A DNA stretch of 5,727 nucleotides from Bacteroidales bacterium (lineage in GTDB: Bacteria > Bacteroidota > Bacteroidia > Bacteroidales > UBA10428), in assembly GCA_016926235.1 (NCBI GenBank), contig JAFGOZ010000667.1, positions 1 through 5,727 of the forward strand, read 5' to 3'. Within the stretch, counting starts at the first letter, position 1, and each line of letters begins with the position of its first letter. Shown here piece after piece: positions 1 through 5,397 of this stretch. The position numbers were made by a program, and so were the translations under genes. The notes beneath the pieces were generated by a model. That model did not search any database. It was not told the origin of the DNA and saw only the letters and a list, made by a program, of their open reading frames with translations.

Positions 1-258
1 AAAAGTTCATTCGTGGAATCTCTTGATAACATATTCCTGAATGGTCATCCCATCCGGAGAGGATAGATGCCCGCTATCAAACCGCATATGCCAGATACTT
101 CCATTCTCTTATTGCCCAATATAATCTAACCGCATTCATCTAATCAGGCATTATCTACCAAAAAACGGTCATGGTATTAACTTATAGTGAAATGACGTTC
201 GATACCAGTAACATTCGTTATTCACATTGTATGACAAATATCCCCGAAAAAAAGTGAG

Positions 259-264
259 TATAAT
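259..264 (+). promoter_or_regulatory. candidate -10 box for the DUF362 gene
   Basis: A perfect TATAAT lies 62 bases before the start codon. No good -35 hexamer sits at 16-18 bases upstream; the nearest TTGACA-like string, ATGACA at 231-236, is 22 bases away, which is too far. The box is therefore a plausible but incomplete promoter. Confidence 0.35.
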
Positions 265-309
265 TCCATGCAATCCAGACAGGGAAATAATAAACGCCTC
301 CATTTGAAA

Positions 310-315
310 AAGGAG
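310..315 (+). promoter_or_regulatory. Shine-Dalgarno AAGGAG of the DUF362 gene
   Basis: AAGGAG ends 10 bases before the ATG at 326. This supports that start and bacterial-type initiation. Confidence 0.8.
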
Positions 316-325
316 ACCAATACAC

Positions 326-1459
326 ATGAAACCAATTGTATCGCTCATTGCCTGTTCATCTTATGAAGAAAAACTCGTAAAAGATGCCGTTAAACAATCC
401 ATCGACATGCTCGGAGGTATTCATAAATTCATAAAACCCGGGCAACGTGTCCTTCTCAAAGCCAACCTGCTGAGAGCTGCCGCTCCCACAGAAATGGTCA
501 GCACTCACCCGTCTGTCATCAAAGCTGTCGTCGAGCTTGTACGGGATGCCGGCGCTCACCCTGTCATCGGTGACAGCCCCGGCGGACCCTTCACAAATGC
601 CTGGATGCGGCTGGTATACCAGACGACCGGAATGCAGCGCCTGGCAGAAGAGAGCGGCGCCGAATTGAACTGGGATTTTGGTCACAGTCTTGTTTCACAC
701 CCTGGCGGTCATCTTATCAAAGCCCTGGAAGTCGCCAATTACGTCACGCAAGCAGATGTCGTTATTACGTTCCCAAAATTGAAAACACACACGTTCATGC
801 AATTCACCGGCGCTACCAAGATCCTGTTCGGCGCCATTCCCGGTACAACCAAGGTGGGCTACCACGCCAAATTCCCGCAGCCCGAACGCTTCGGCGATAT
901 GCTCATCGACATCCTGACCCTCGTCAAACCGGCACTATCCATCATGGATGCAGTAGTCGGCATGGACGGCAACGGTCCGTCCGCCGGCAATCCCTTCGAA
1001 ATCGGCGCCATTCTTGCCAGTTCCGATGCGGTGGCATTGGACGTCGTGGCTGCCAGCCTGGTGGGCATGGATATACGCAGCATCTATCCGTTGCAGGCTG
1101 CCATCCGGCGCGGTCTTTCCAATGGAAAATTATCGGATATCGAAATACTGGGAGAACCGTTCGATAAAATGAAAGTCGAGAACTTTCAAGCGCCGGAGAC
1201 AGGAACCCGCCAGAGCGCTTTTTCACGTTTACTCACTCGCCAGTTGAAAAATATCCTGGTGGCAGCACCCTATGCCAACGATGATTGTATCGGCTGCGGC
1301 ATCTGCGCTCAGAACTGCCCGGTAGAAGCCATTACCATCATCGATAAACACGCTCACATGGACCTGGATAGCTGCATCCGCTGCTACTGCTGCCACGAGA
1401 TGTGCCCGGAAAAAGCCGTCGATTTACGCAAACCCTGGCTGGGGAGGTTGTTTGGTTAG
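326..1459 (+). CDS. DUF362 domain protein with C-terminal 2x[4Fe-4S] ferredoxin domain
   Basis: A 377-residue soluble protein, full length for the DUF362 plus ferredoxin class. The DUF362 domain covers roughly residues 30-300. Recognisable stretches are VLLKANLL, THPSVIKAVVELVRDAGA followed by GDSPGG, the PKLKTH motif, the TGATKILFGAIPG segment and DAVALDVVAASLVGMD. The ferredoxin domain has two CxxCxxCxxxCP clusters: Cys321/324/327/331 and Cys350/353/356/360, with an additional Cys355 inside the second. This predicts two [4Fe-4S] clusters and an electron-transfer role. The family is widespread in anaerobes, and its substrate is not established, so I give no reaction. There is no signal peptide or membrane segment. 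The ATG at 326 is preceded by AAGGAG. The gene stands alone: no same-strand partner follows before the repeat block. Base composition is clearly more GC-rich than the rest of the window, so it is probably resident chromosome. Confidence 0.93.
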   Translation: MKPIVSLIACSSYEEKLVKDAVKQSIDMLGGIHKFIKPGQRVLLKANLLRAAAPTEMVSTHPSVIKAVVELVRDAGAHPVIGDSPGGPFTNAWMRLVYQTTGMQRLAEESGAELNWDFGHSLVSHPGGHLIKALEVANYVTQADVVITFPKLKTHTFMQFTGATKILFGAIPGTTKVGYHAKFPQPERFGDMLIDILTLVKPALSIMDAVVGMDGNGPSAGNPFEIGAILASSDAVALDVVAASLVGMDIRSIYPLQAAIRRGLSNGKLSDIEILGEPFDKMKVENFQAPETGTRQSAFSRLLTRQLKNILVAAPYANDDCIGCGICAQNCPVEAITIIDKHAHMDLDSCIRCYCCHEMCPEKAVDLRKPWLGRLFG

Positions 1460-1510
1460 TGAGTTGACAGCTTAACTTGACTATTCAGAAGACTGTCTTC
1501 ACCCCATAGT

Positions 1511-2037
1511 ATGTCATGCTGACGAGCGCAGCCAGGGTGCATCTCTCAGGAGCTGCTGTAAACGGATACCCCACTTTTTTCATTTTCGCTTACCTGTATC
1601 AGCCGCTCCCTAAAGACTCTTCGCGCCTGGCGGCGCTCTGAGTGACACGAAGCGGGATTGCTGTACTACGGCATAGCGATGTTCAGAGTGACGCTACACT
1701 TTGGCATGTCATGCTGACGAGCGCAGCCAGGGTGCATCTCTCAGGAGCTGCTGTAAACGGATACCCCACTTTTTTCATTTTTGCTTACCGGTAAGAGCCG
1801 CTCTAGAAAGACTCTTCGCGCCTGCCGGCGCTCTGAGTGACACATGGCGGGATTGCTACACTGCAGCACAGCGATGTTCAGAGTGACGCTACACTTTGGC
1901 ATGTCATGCTGACGAACGCAGCCAGGGTGCATCTCTCAGGAATCGCTGCAAACGGATTCCTCACTTTTTTCATTTTCACTTATCTGTATGAGCCGCTCCT
2001 TAAAGACTCTTCGCGCCTGCCGGCGCTCTGAGTGACA
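1511..2037. repeat. tandem array of three 137-bp palindrome-ended repeats, period 195 bp
   Basis: The 137-bp core occurs at 1511-1647, 1706-1842 and 1901-2037. Two related 58-bp linkers (1648-1705, 1843-1900) separate the cores, giving an exact 195-bp period. Each core opens with TGTCATGCTGACGA and closes with GCTCTGAGTGACA, whose complement (TGTCACTCAGAGC) resembles the opening, so the core has imperfect inverted ends. Inside lie GCGCC-TGCC-GGCGC hairpins (copies 2 and 3) and a constant CACTTTTTTCATTTT tract. The linker contains another possible hairpin (ATTGCT to AGCGAT) and a further reversed TCAGAGTGACG end. I see no coding content; the short open frames across it are read-throughs of repeat sequence. 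It resembles dispersed noncoding palindromic repeats known from several bacterial genomes. It could be a MITE-like element or a structured RNA. Confidence 0.85.
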
Positions 2038-2039
2038 TT

Positions 2040-2246
2040 ATGCCGTGTTTGTTCACCTTGAGGGAGTTTTATCTATCCAACGCATTCGCAATTTGGGTAG
2101 CGTACCAACACATGGAGAAACATGCCATCATACCGAACTATACCAAAACGTATATCTTTAATGTATACCAGTGTTTATCGGATCTGTCGAACGAAGATCA
2201 TATCGTACTGAGGGATAACATCAATGGGCATTTTGGGGTGTATTGA
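2040..2246 (+). pseudogene. decayed gene remnant, C-terminal tail (possibly MarR-like)
   Basis: An open frame of 68 codons starts right after the repeat array. It has no ribosome-binding site and its N-terminal half resembles nothing I know. The last 27 residues, beginning VYQCLSDLSNEDHIVLR and ending HFGVY, align without gaps with the tail encoded at 2783-2866. The pattern 'CLSxLSxxDxIxLRxxxNxxF' recalls the C-terminal helix of MarR-family regulators, but that is a weak resemblance from memory. The most economical reading is the 3' end of a gene whose front was lost, perhaps when the adjacent repeats arrived. An intact small protein starting at the internal ATG 2111 cannot be excluded. Confidence 0.4.
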
Positions 2247-2423
2247 TAAAGAATTGTTTAAAAATTTTTGAATCTTATTTATTATTAAAACCTATTAGAA
2301 AAGTATAAACTGATATGAAAATAACAATAGATATTTATGGGTAAAGAATTGAACCGTTCATAAATAAAGAATGAGTACACTCTGAATTAATCAAATAAGA
2401 AATATAAAAATATGCTGGTTTGG

Positions 2424-2693
2424 TTATAATGGGAGACGCTGAGACAACCAATCATTTATCGGTTTAGGTCCATAACTAATAAACGGATTCTTCAATGTAA
2501 TAATATACATTTGATCATTCTTGTCCATGTGGGGACTTAATTGATTATAAATCTCCGACGGAGTATTATTAGTATCAATTACATAAGACGATTCAGATAA
2601 TCTAGCCCATGTATATTGTTTAATTACTTTATAAAAATCATCGTAGTTTTGCCCAGGTTTATGTAGATCATAAGTGATGAGTAATATAGACAT
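2424..2693 (-). CDS. Cas2-like / SinR-family small protein
   Basis: An 89-residue protein. MSILLITYDLHKPGQNYD at residues 1-18 matches the hallmark start of the small proteins annotated as 'SinR family', which are predicted to have a Cas2/VapD-type ferredoxin-like fold. The opening beta strand ends in the acidic YDL, and DKNDQMYIITL (57-67) forms the matching later strand. Their biochemical role is not settled; in Cas2 and VapD relatives the comparable acidic position is linked to nuclease activity. The start is fixed by AAGGGAGGT 4 bases before the ATG at 2693 and a promoter at 2724-2752. An upstream in-frame ATG at 2759 lies before that promoter and is not used. No cas1, CRISPR array or partner gene is nearby, so it is an orphan. 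The gene is AT-rich and lies between two related gene tails on the opposite strand. Confidence 0.75.
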   Translation of the reverse strand: MSILLITYDLHKPGQNYDDFYKVIKQYTWARLSESSYVIDTNNTPSEIYNQLSPHMDKNDQMYIITLKNPFISYGPKPINDWLSQRLPL

Positions 2694-2697
2694 AATT

Positions 2698-2706
2698 ACC
2701 TCCCTT
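2698..2706 (-). promoter_or_regulatory. strong Shine-Dalgarno deciding the Cas2-like start
   Basis: On the minus strand AAGGGAGGT lies 4 bases before the ATG at 2693. It selects that start over the in-frame ATG 66 bases further upstream. Confidence 0.85.
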
Positions 2707-2723
2707 TTAAAGTTTCTTAATGC

Positions 2724-2752
2724 ATTATTGTACAAAAAAAGACTTGAGTCAA
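2724..2752 (-). promoter_or_regulatory. sigma70-type promoter of the Cas2-like gene
   Basis: Minus strand: -35 TTGACT (2747-2752), a 17-base spacer, then -10 AATAAT (2724-2729). Each hexamer matches consensus at five of six positions with ideal spacing. Transcription would begin near 2717, giving a leader of about 24 bases that contains just the ribosome-binding site. Confidence 0.7.
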
Positions 2753-2782
2753 TAAACAAAATATAAGAGACACATCAGTGAG

Positions 2783-2866
2783 ATGTACCTGTGCTTATCG
2801 GAGTTGTCGGACACGGACCGGATAAAGTTGAGAAATAGTACCAATGAGCATTTTAAAGTGTATTAA
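2783..2866 (+). pseudogene. second copy of the decayed gene tail
   Basis: A 27-codon frame beginning MYLCLSELSDTDRIKLR and ending HFKVY then TAA. It aligns without gaps to the last 27 codons of the remnant at 2163-2246. Matches include the CLS-LS-D-I-LR-N-HF-VY positions and shared DNA such as GCATTTT...GTGTATT. The frame stays open upstream for a few codons without further similarity, and there is no ribosome-binding site. I read it as the surviving 3' end of a diverged duplicate. Substitutions fall so that the pattern of protein residues persists, suggesting both copies were coding for some time after duplication. Confidence 0.5.
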
Positions 2867-3106
2867 GAGGTTGTTGTAATTTTAAAAAATTTAGACCTAA
2901 TAAAAACATTATAAATAGACCTATTCAGTATAAATAATATAAAAATTTTTGAGTAACTTTTTTTTTTATTATATTGGATTAAATACAAATAGTTGACAGG
3001 AAATTTCCAATTGGACATATATCTATAAATCATATATCAAAGATACTTGATTACAGATGGATTTAATTATTTCGTAATCCAATATCTCAATCTTGATTAA
3101 TTAATA
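2867..3106. other. AT-rich noncoding spacer with an 11-bp inverted repeat
   Basis: No gene on either strand. The spacer contains a run of ten T at 2958-2967. It also contains a perfect 11-bp inverted repeat: ATATTGGATTA at 2971-2981 and TAATCCAATAT at 3075-3085. The rest is low-complexity A+T. I see no GC-rich hairpin that would make a convincing terminator for either neighbour. Confidence 0.5.
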
Positions 3107-3373
3107 TCAATTTTTTTTATTTTCCTTAGGTGGATTAATTTCCGCAGCATCAACTGTCAGGCTATTTGGTTTTGAGAATTTTTGAATTCCTATCTTTGTG
3201 ACGGGAATAATCGCAGCAGGCGTTAGGTTTGTATTATCGGGGCCTTGGCTTATATTTGCACCACCTAGACTAAATTCAATGGATATTCCCCATAAACCTT
3301 CGTGCAAATCTTGTTTTTTGATTAATGCCTCGGCGACTTCTCTATGAGTGAAGGTAATTGAATTTTCAGACAT
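3107..3373 (-). CDS. conserved-looking hypothetical protein, third gene of the hicAB operon
   Basis: An 88-residue protein of unknown function. The best start is ATG at 3373 (MSENSITFTHREVAEAL), with GGAG 10 bases upstream. An in-frame TTG at 3382 is too close to that GGAG to use it. The start overlaps the last 8 bases of hicB, so translation is probably coupled to the antitoxin. Visible pieces are an amphipathic helix near residues 8-20 (HREVAEALIKKQ), a glycine-containing strand pattern GLWGISIEFSLGGANI, then TPAAIIPVTKIGIQKF. It has no membrane segment, signal peptide or cysteine motif. The reading frame ends in a run of eight A (KKN tail), a possible slippage point. Its position suggests a function tied to the toxin-antitoxin pair, but the sequence itself does not say what. 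Confidence 0.7.
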   Translation of the reverse strand: MSENSITFTHREVAEALIKKQDLHEGLWGISIEFSLGGANISQGPDNTNLTPAAIIPVTKIGIQKFSKPNSLTVDAAEINPPKENKKN

Positions 3374-3908
3374 CTTGTCCAATCTCCGTTGAAATATGAT
3401 CTAGCAATTGCAATTGGTCGGGCAAGTTAAACCCATCTTGTTCAGGATTATTATTTGTATTTTGCGGGAATTTAATATAATTAATATGAATGGTTTCTTT
3501 TGTTGTACTTGATATTTTATTATCAAATTTCTCTAATAATCTTGCAAATAAATCTTCTGCTCCAATTTTTAAAGCTATAGCGCTAACCAAAAAATGATTC
3601 AGGCTAACTCCATCACGTTCCGCAAATCTAACTGCTTGCCGGTGAAGACTTCTGGGTAAACGAAGTGCAATTTTTCCACCGAAATTTTGATTCGTAAAAG
3701 GTTCTGGAATTTCAAGGTTTTGTTCAAGACATGCCTCAATCCACGATTTTGCAGCTTCGGATATACTTTTCATAGCTTCTTCAGCAGTATTGCCATCAGC
3801 AAAACAACCCGAAAACTCCAAAATTTCAGCTGAATATGAGCCATCATCATTTGGTATTAATATTCTTGTATATGGTTTTTTAATATATTCATCCAAATCT
3901 TCATTCAT
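3366..3908 (-). CDS. hicB: HicB family antitoxin (HicB-like domain plus ribbon-helix-helix)
   Basis: A 180-residue protein. Residues about 12-70 form the HicB-like partial RNase H fold, seen as YTRILIPNDDGSYSAEI, then FSGCFADGNTAEEA and a helix ending in LEIPEP. Residues about 78-118 are a ribbon-helix-helix DNA-binding domain: the strand GKIALRLPRSLHRQAV, then the helix pair ending LNHFLVSAIALKIG. The first domain would bind and block HicA; the second would bind the operon's operator and autorepress. Residues 121-180 are an extra polar tail, longer than in typical HicB proteins of about 110-140 residues; its role is unclear. The ATG at 3908 lies 11 bases after the hicA stop, with AGGTG just upstream. 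The toxin-first gene order is the usual hicAB arrangement. Confidence 0.9.
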   Translation of the reverse strand: MNEDLDEYIKKPYTRILIPNDDGSYSAEILEFSGCFADGNTAEEAMKSISEAAKSWIEACLEQNLEIPEPFTNQNFGGKIALRLPRSLHRQAVRFAERDGVSLNHFLVSAIALKIGAEDLFARLLEKFDNKISSTTKETIHINYIKFPQNTNNNPEQDGFNLPDQLQLLDHISTEIGQDV

Positions 3909-3919
3909 TTTACACCTGA

Positions 3920-4213
3920 TTATTGTTTATCTATTATTTCCTCAATATCGAATAAATCTTTTTCTAAGTAATCCAATATGTTACTTATTGTTCCGATAGA
4001 AATATTTCCGGGGTGACTAGGAATACTTAACGGTTTACTATTTGGTAAGTGTTCATTGAGATAGGTTGGTTCTTTACCTATTCCTCCAGTTCTTCTTTTC
4101 CGACCACATTTATTAGCAAATCGCACAATTTCTTTTTCTGTAATATTACCTTTTCGCATGCGATAGGATTTTAGTTCATGAAATAGTTTTTTTAACTTTT
4201 TCTTTTTAATCAT
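3920..4213 (-). CDS. hicA: HicA-family toxin (putative mRNA interferase)
   Basis: A 97-residue basic protein. Its C-terminal half carries the HicA hallmark: LSIPSHPGNISIGTISNILDYLE, in which His67 of PSH is the expected catalytic residue and GTISNIL is the conserved helix start. HicA toxins have a double-stranded-RNA-binding-like fold and cleave mRNA; this is family knowledge. The N-terminal part is very lysine-rich (IKKKKLKK) and makes it slightly longer than common 60-90-residue HicA proteins. The ATG at 4213 has no Shine-Dalgarno sequence. An in-frame TTG at 4240 would add nine unlikely residues and overlaps the candidate -35 box. If the promoter at 4212-4240 is the true one, initiation could be at the internal ATG 4159 instead, which would still leave the hallmark intact. 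Confidence 0.8.
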   Translation of the reverse strand: MIKKKKLKKLFHELKSYRMRKGNITEKEIVRFANKCGRKRRTGGIGKEPTYLNEHLPNSKPLSIPSHPGNISIGTISNILDYLEKDLFDIEEIIDKQ

Positions 4214-4240
4214 GATATCACATATGATATTACTTGACAA
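4212..4240 (-). promoter_or_regulatory. candidate promoter of the hicAB operon
   Basis: Minus strand: -35 TTGTCA (4235-4240), a 17-base spacer, -10 TATCAT (4212-4217); five of six consensus matches each. The -10 overlaps the assigned hicA ATG, so RNA would begin around 4205, inside the annotated gene. Either hicA starts later or another promoter is used. Confidence 0.4.
4215..4230. promoter_or_regulatory. candidate HicB operator palindrome
   Basis: ATATCA-CATA-TGATAT is a perfect 6-bp inverted repeat with a 4-base centre. It sits between the candidate -35 and -10 boxes of the hic operon. Ribbon-helix-helix antitoxins such as HicB bind short palindromes at their own promoter, so the position fits autorepression. 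Confidence 0.45.
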
Positions 4241-4498
4241 TAGTTCATGAGAATGTATTAACTAACCGCTTTTTTTCTTTCCATATCATATTTTCTTCAC
4301 TATTTATATTTTTATTATTATTTATAATAAATATATCTTTTTATAAATATTAAAATTAATTTCATGTAGCTCTCCAGCCATTAGCGACAGCTTCAGCAAT
4401 AAACAGTAGCGATTACATATTACTATATTCAATGAATAATTATCTGAAAGAAATTTCATTTTAATAAATCTCGAGATTAAATTTATTATAGGAGGATA
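4241..4498. other. AT-rich noncoding region upstream of hicA
   Basis: I find no convincing gene. A 63-codon minus-strand frame here (4322-4513) has low-complexity content and no ribosome-binding site. Most of the region is A+T tracts. A short less AT-rich patch near 4366-4415 does not translate into anything recognisable. Confidence 0.45.
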
Positions 4499-4525
4499 AT
4501 GGACATAAATCAATTATTTGAATAA
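4499..4525 (+). pseudogene. truncated gene start: strong ribosome-binding site and 8 codons
   Basis: AGGAGG at 4490-4495, 3 bases before ATG at 4499, is an excellent initiation signal. Only MDINQLFE follows before TAA. It looks like the front of a normal gene cut off by the insertion-sequence remnant that follows; a leader peptide is the alternative. The product is unrecognisable from eight residues. Confidence 0.35.
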
Positions 4526-4570
4526 ATTAGGTTACAGTAACAAATTTCCATAAAAAGGGTTGAAAAAAGA

Positions 4571-4622
4571 GAGAGTTCCGATTAATATTGAAGTTGACCA
4601 CAACAACAAGAAAGGAACTCTC
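4571..4622. repeat. 9-bp inverted repeat spanning the transposase translation start
   Basis: GAGAGTTCC at 4571-4579 and GGAACTCTC at 4614-4622 are exact reverse complements, 34 bases apart. The second arm covers the AAGGAACTC ribosome-binding region just before the ATG at 4625. An RNA hairpin here would hide that site, a known way for insertion sequences to limit transposase synthesis from read-through RNA. Confidence 0.45.
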
Positions 4623-4624
4623 AG

Positions 4625-5021
4625 ATGACAAAAGAAACTGTCAATATCAGTATATTCATTAAAGTCGGAAATGTGGCAATGGAAACCAAGAAAATGGTTG
4701 CTGTAACAGACATAGAAGAAATTGTGCATAGCCTGTCGCTGTCCATTGGGCAGCAGATATTACATACGGCGATTGGGTTGTTTGATACACGTATAGCATA
4801 GAATATACCCGCTGGATGGCGAAATGTGGGCACATAGAAGCGTTGGATAATCAGCAGTCTGGGAGCAATACAGAACAAAAGGCGAGTATATATGAATGAA
4901 CAACGGAAGCGTTTGAAACCGATAGATGATTTTTTGGGGATACAGCGATACAGCCGAATGAGCAGTCAGGTACAGCAAATGGGTGCTGCGATAGCAAGCA
5001 GTGCTATCTACTGTTTTTTTA
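4625..5021 (+). pseudogene. ISLre2-type (UPF0236) transposase, N-terminal remnant with two nonsense codons
   Basis: One reading frame runs from ATG 4625 to 5021, interrupted by TAG at 4799-4801 and TAG at 4835-4837. Codons between and after the stops keep family-like sequence: KRWIISSLGAIQNKRRVY (the 'R-I-S-LG-I-RR-Y' strand region), then LKPIDDFLGIQRYSRMS, matching the 'PLDxxLGxxxYxRxS' motif I associate with ISLre2/UPF0236 transposases. The helix DIEEIVHSLSLSIGQQIL near residues 29-46 is the expected N-terminal segment. Family members run to several hundred residues; the catalytic part is missing. The frame is cut at 5021/5022, where an IS21-type end begins. It is dead as a gene. The family call is from motif memory and should hold to within related transposase families. 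Confidence 0.65.
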
Positions 5022-5032
5022 ACTTAAAAAAC

Positions 5033-5134
5033 GAACCCACTTTAACTTCGAAAATGCACCAACTTACGTTAATTGTACTCAAAAATTTATTTCGAAATTG
5101 AACCCATTTTAACAACAAAAATGAGCCTACCTCC
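5033..5134. repeat. IS21 terminal binding-site repeats, about 22-bp phased
   Basis: Four related motifs (consensus GAACCCACTTTAAC, often preceded by AAAATG or AAATT) begin at 5033, 5056, 5100 and 5123. Intervals are 23, 44 and 23 bases, so one unit near 5078 has decayed. This near-two-helical-turn phasing suits an array of IstA transposase sites at an IS21 end. Confidence 0.55.
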
Positions 5135-5289
5135 TGACATGAAAAATTAGATTGCTCTTGCAGAGGATCTGGCAACGCTGGGAAGCGACCTGAGCGCCGA
5201 CACGGGTGACAATACGGCAGGGCAGAGGCAGATCTCTATCCGTTTTTTTCTACCCTTCTAATCGTATCGAAAAGCAATAAACACATTCA

Positions 5290-5397
5290 TTACTTTTCTC
5301 CAAGATGCTGCCAAAAGCGAAATGATTCGCCAGTGAGTTCCACCAAATGAGCATGATATGTTAGACAGTCGATATCAGCTCTGGTTGTTATTTTCAT
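5290..5397 (-). pseudogene. istB: istB-type transposition helper ATPase, C-terminal fragment
   Basis: The minus-strand frame ends with TAA at 5290-5292 and reads ADIDCLTYHAHLVELTGESF, then RFWQHLGEK. This is the signature end of IstB-like AAA+ proteins ('A-IDRLTxHAHxxxxxGESxR'). A cysteine replaces the usual arginine in DRL, which would likely impair the protein even if it were complete. Only about 30-35 of the normal roughly 250 residues survive. The Walker motifs and everything upstream are gone. Similarity fades around 5380-5397 as the frame runs into the tRNA-end repeat array at 5398. It belongs to the IS21 remnant at 5022-5397. Confidence 0.7.

Larger units (their letters stand above)
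1..325. other. noncoding leader upstream of the DUF362 gene
   Basis: I see no credible coding region on either strand here. The stretch is moderately AT-rich. Its last 70 bases hold the best promoter and ribosome-binding candidates for the gene that follows (listed separately). The left part may be the downstream flank of a gene lying outside the window, but nothing in it identifies one. Confidence 0.5.
5022..5397 (-). mobile_element. IS21-family element, istB-side end remnant
   Basis: This segment starts with TG at 5022 (IS21 elements end in TG...CA). It continues with a terminal block of motif copies spaced 22-23 or 44 bases apart: GAACCCACTTTAAC (5033), GCACCAACTTACG (5056), GAACCCATTTTAAC (5100) and GAGCCTACCTCC (5123). 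Multiple repeated transposase-binding sites near the ends are characteristic of IS21. Inward lies the 3' tail of istB on the minus strand (5290-5397). The rest of istB, istA and the other end are missing; the remnant stops where the 67-bp repeats begin at 5398. The 5135-5289 interval is noncoding or unrecognised. The insertion point is inside the ISLre2-type transposase frame, so this element came second. Confidence 0.65.

Noticed and set aside
356..1226. Three minus-strand open frames opposite the DUF362 gene
   Set aside because: They are shadows of a well-supported gene and have no recognisable content or initiation signals.
1488..1500. GAAGAC-T-GTCTTC as a terminator for the DUF362 gene
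   Set aside because: The stem is only five pairs with a minimal loop, and no T run follows.
1701..2031. Short open frames on both strands within the 195-bp repeats
   Set aside because: They follow repeat boundaries, shift between copies, and have no ribosome-binding sites.
2424..2759. Longer 111-residue start for the Cas2-like protein
   Set aside because: The extra 22 residues lie upstream of a near-consensus promoter, and the strong ribosome-binding site points to the ATG at 2693.
2941..2967. T10 run as an intrinsic terminator on the plus strand
   Set aside because: The preceding sequence is AAAAATTTTT-like A+T without a stable GC-containing stem.
3790..3999. 69-codon plus-strand frame across the hicA/hicB junction
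   Set aside because: It is antisense to two recognised genes, with no initiation signal.
4532..4978. Minus-strand open frames opposite the transposase remnant
   Set aside because: The plus-strand frame carries transposase-like motifs; the minus-strand products are low-complexity and unlike known proteins.
5137..5271. Plus-strand frame reading LAEDLATLGSDLSADTGD after an in-frame TAG
   Set aside because: It looks protein-like at first sight but lies between the IS21 terminal repeats and the istB stop, has no ribosome-binding site, and needs amber read-through to reach a start codon.
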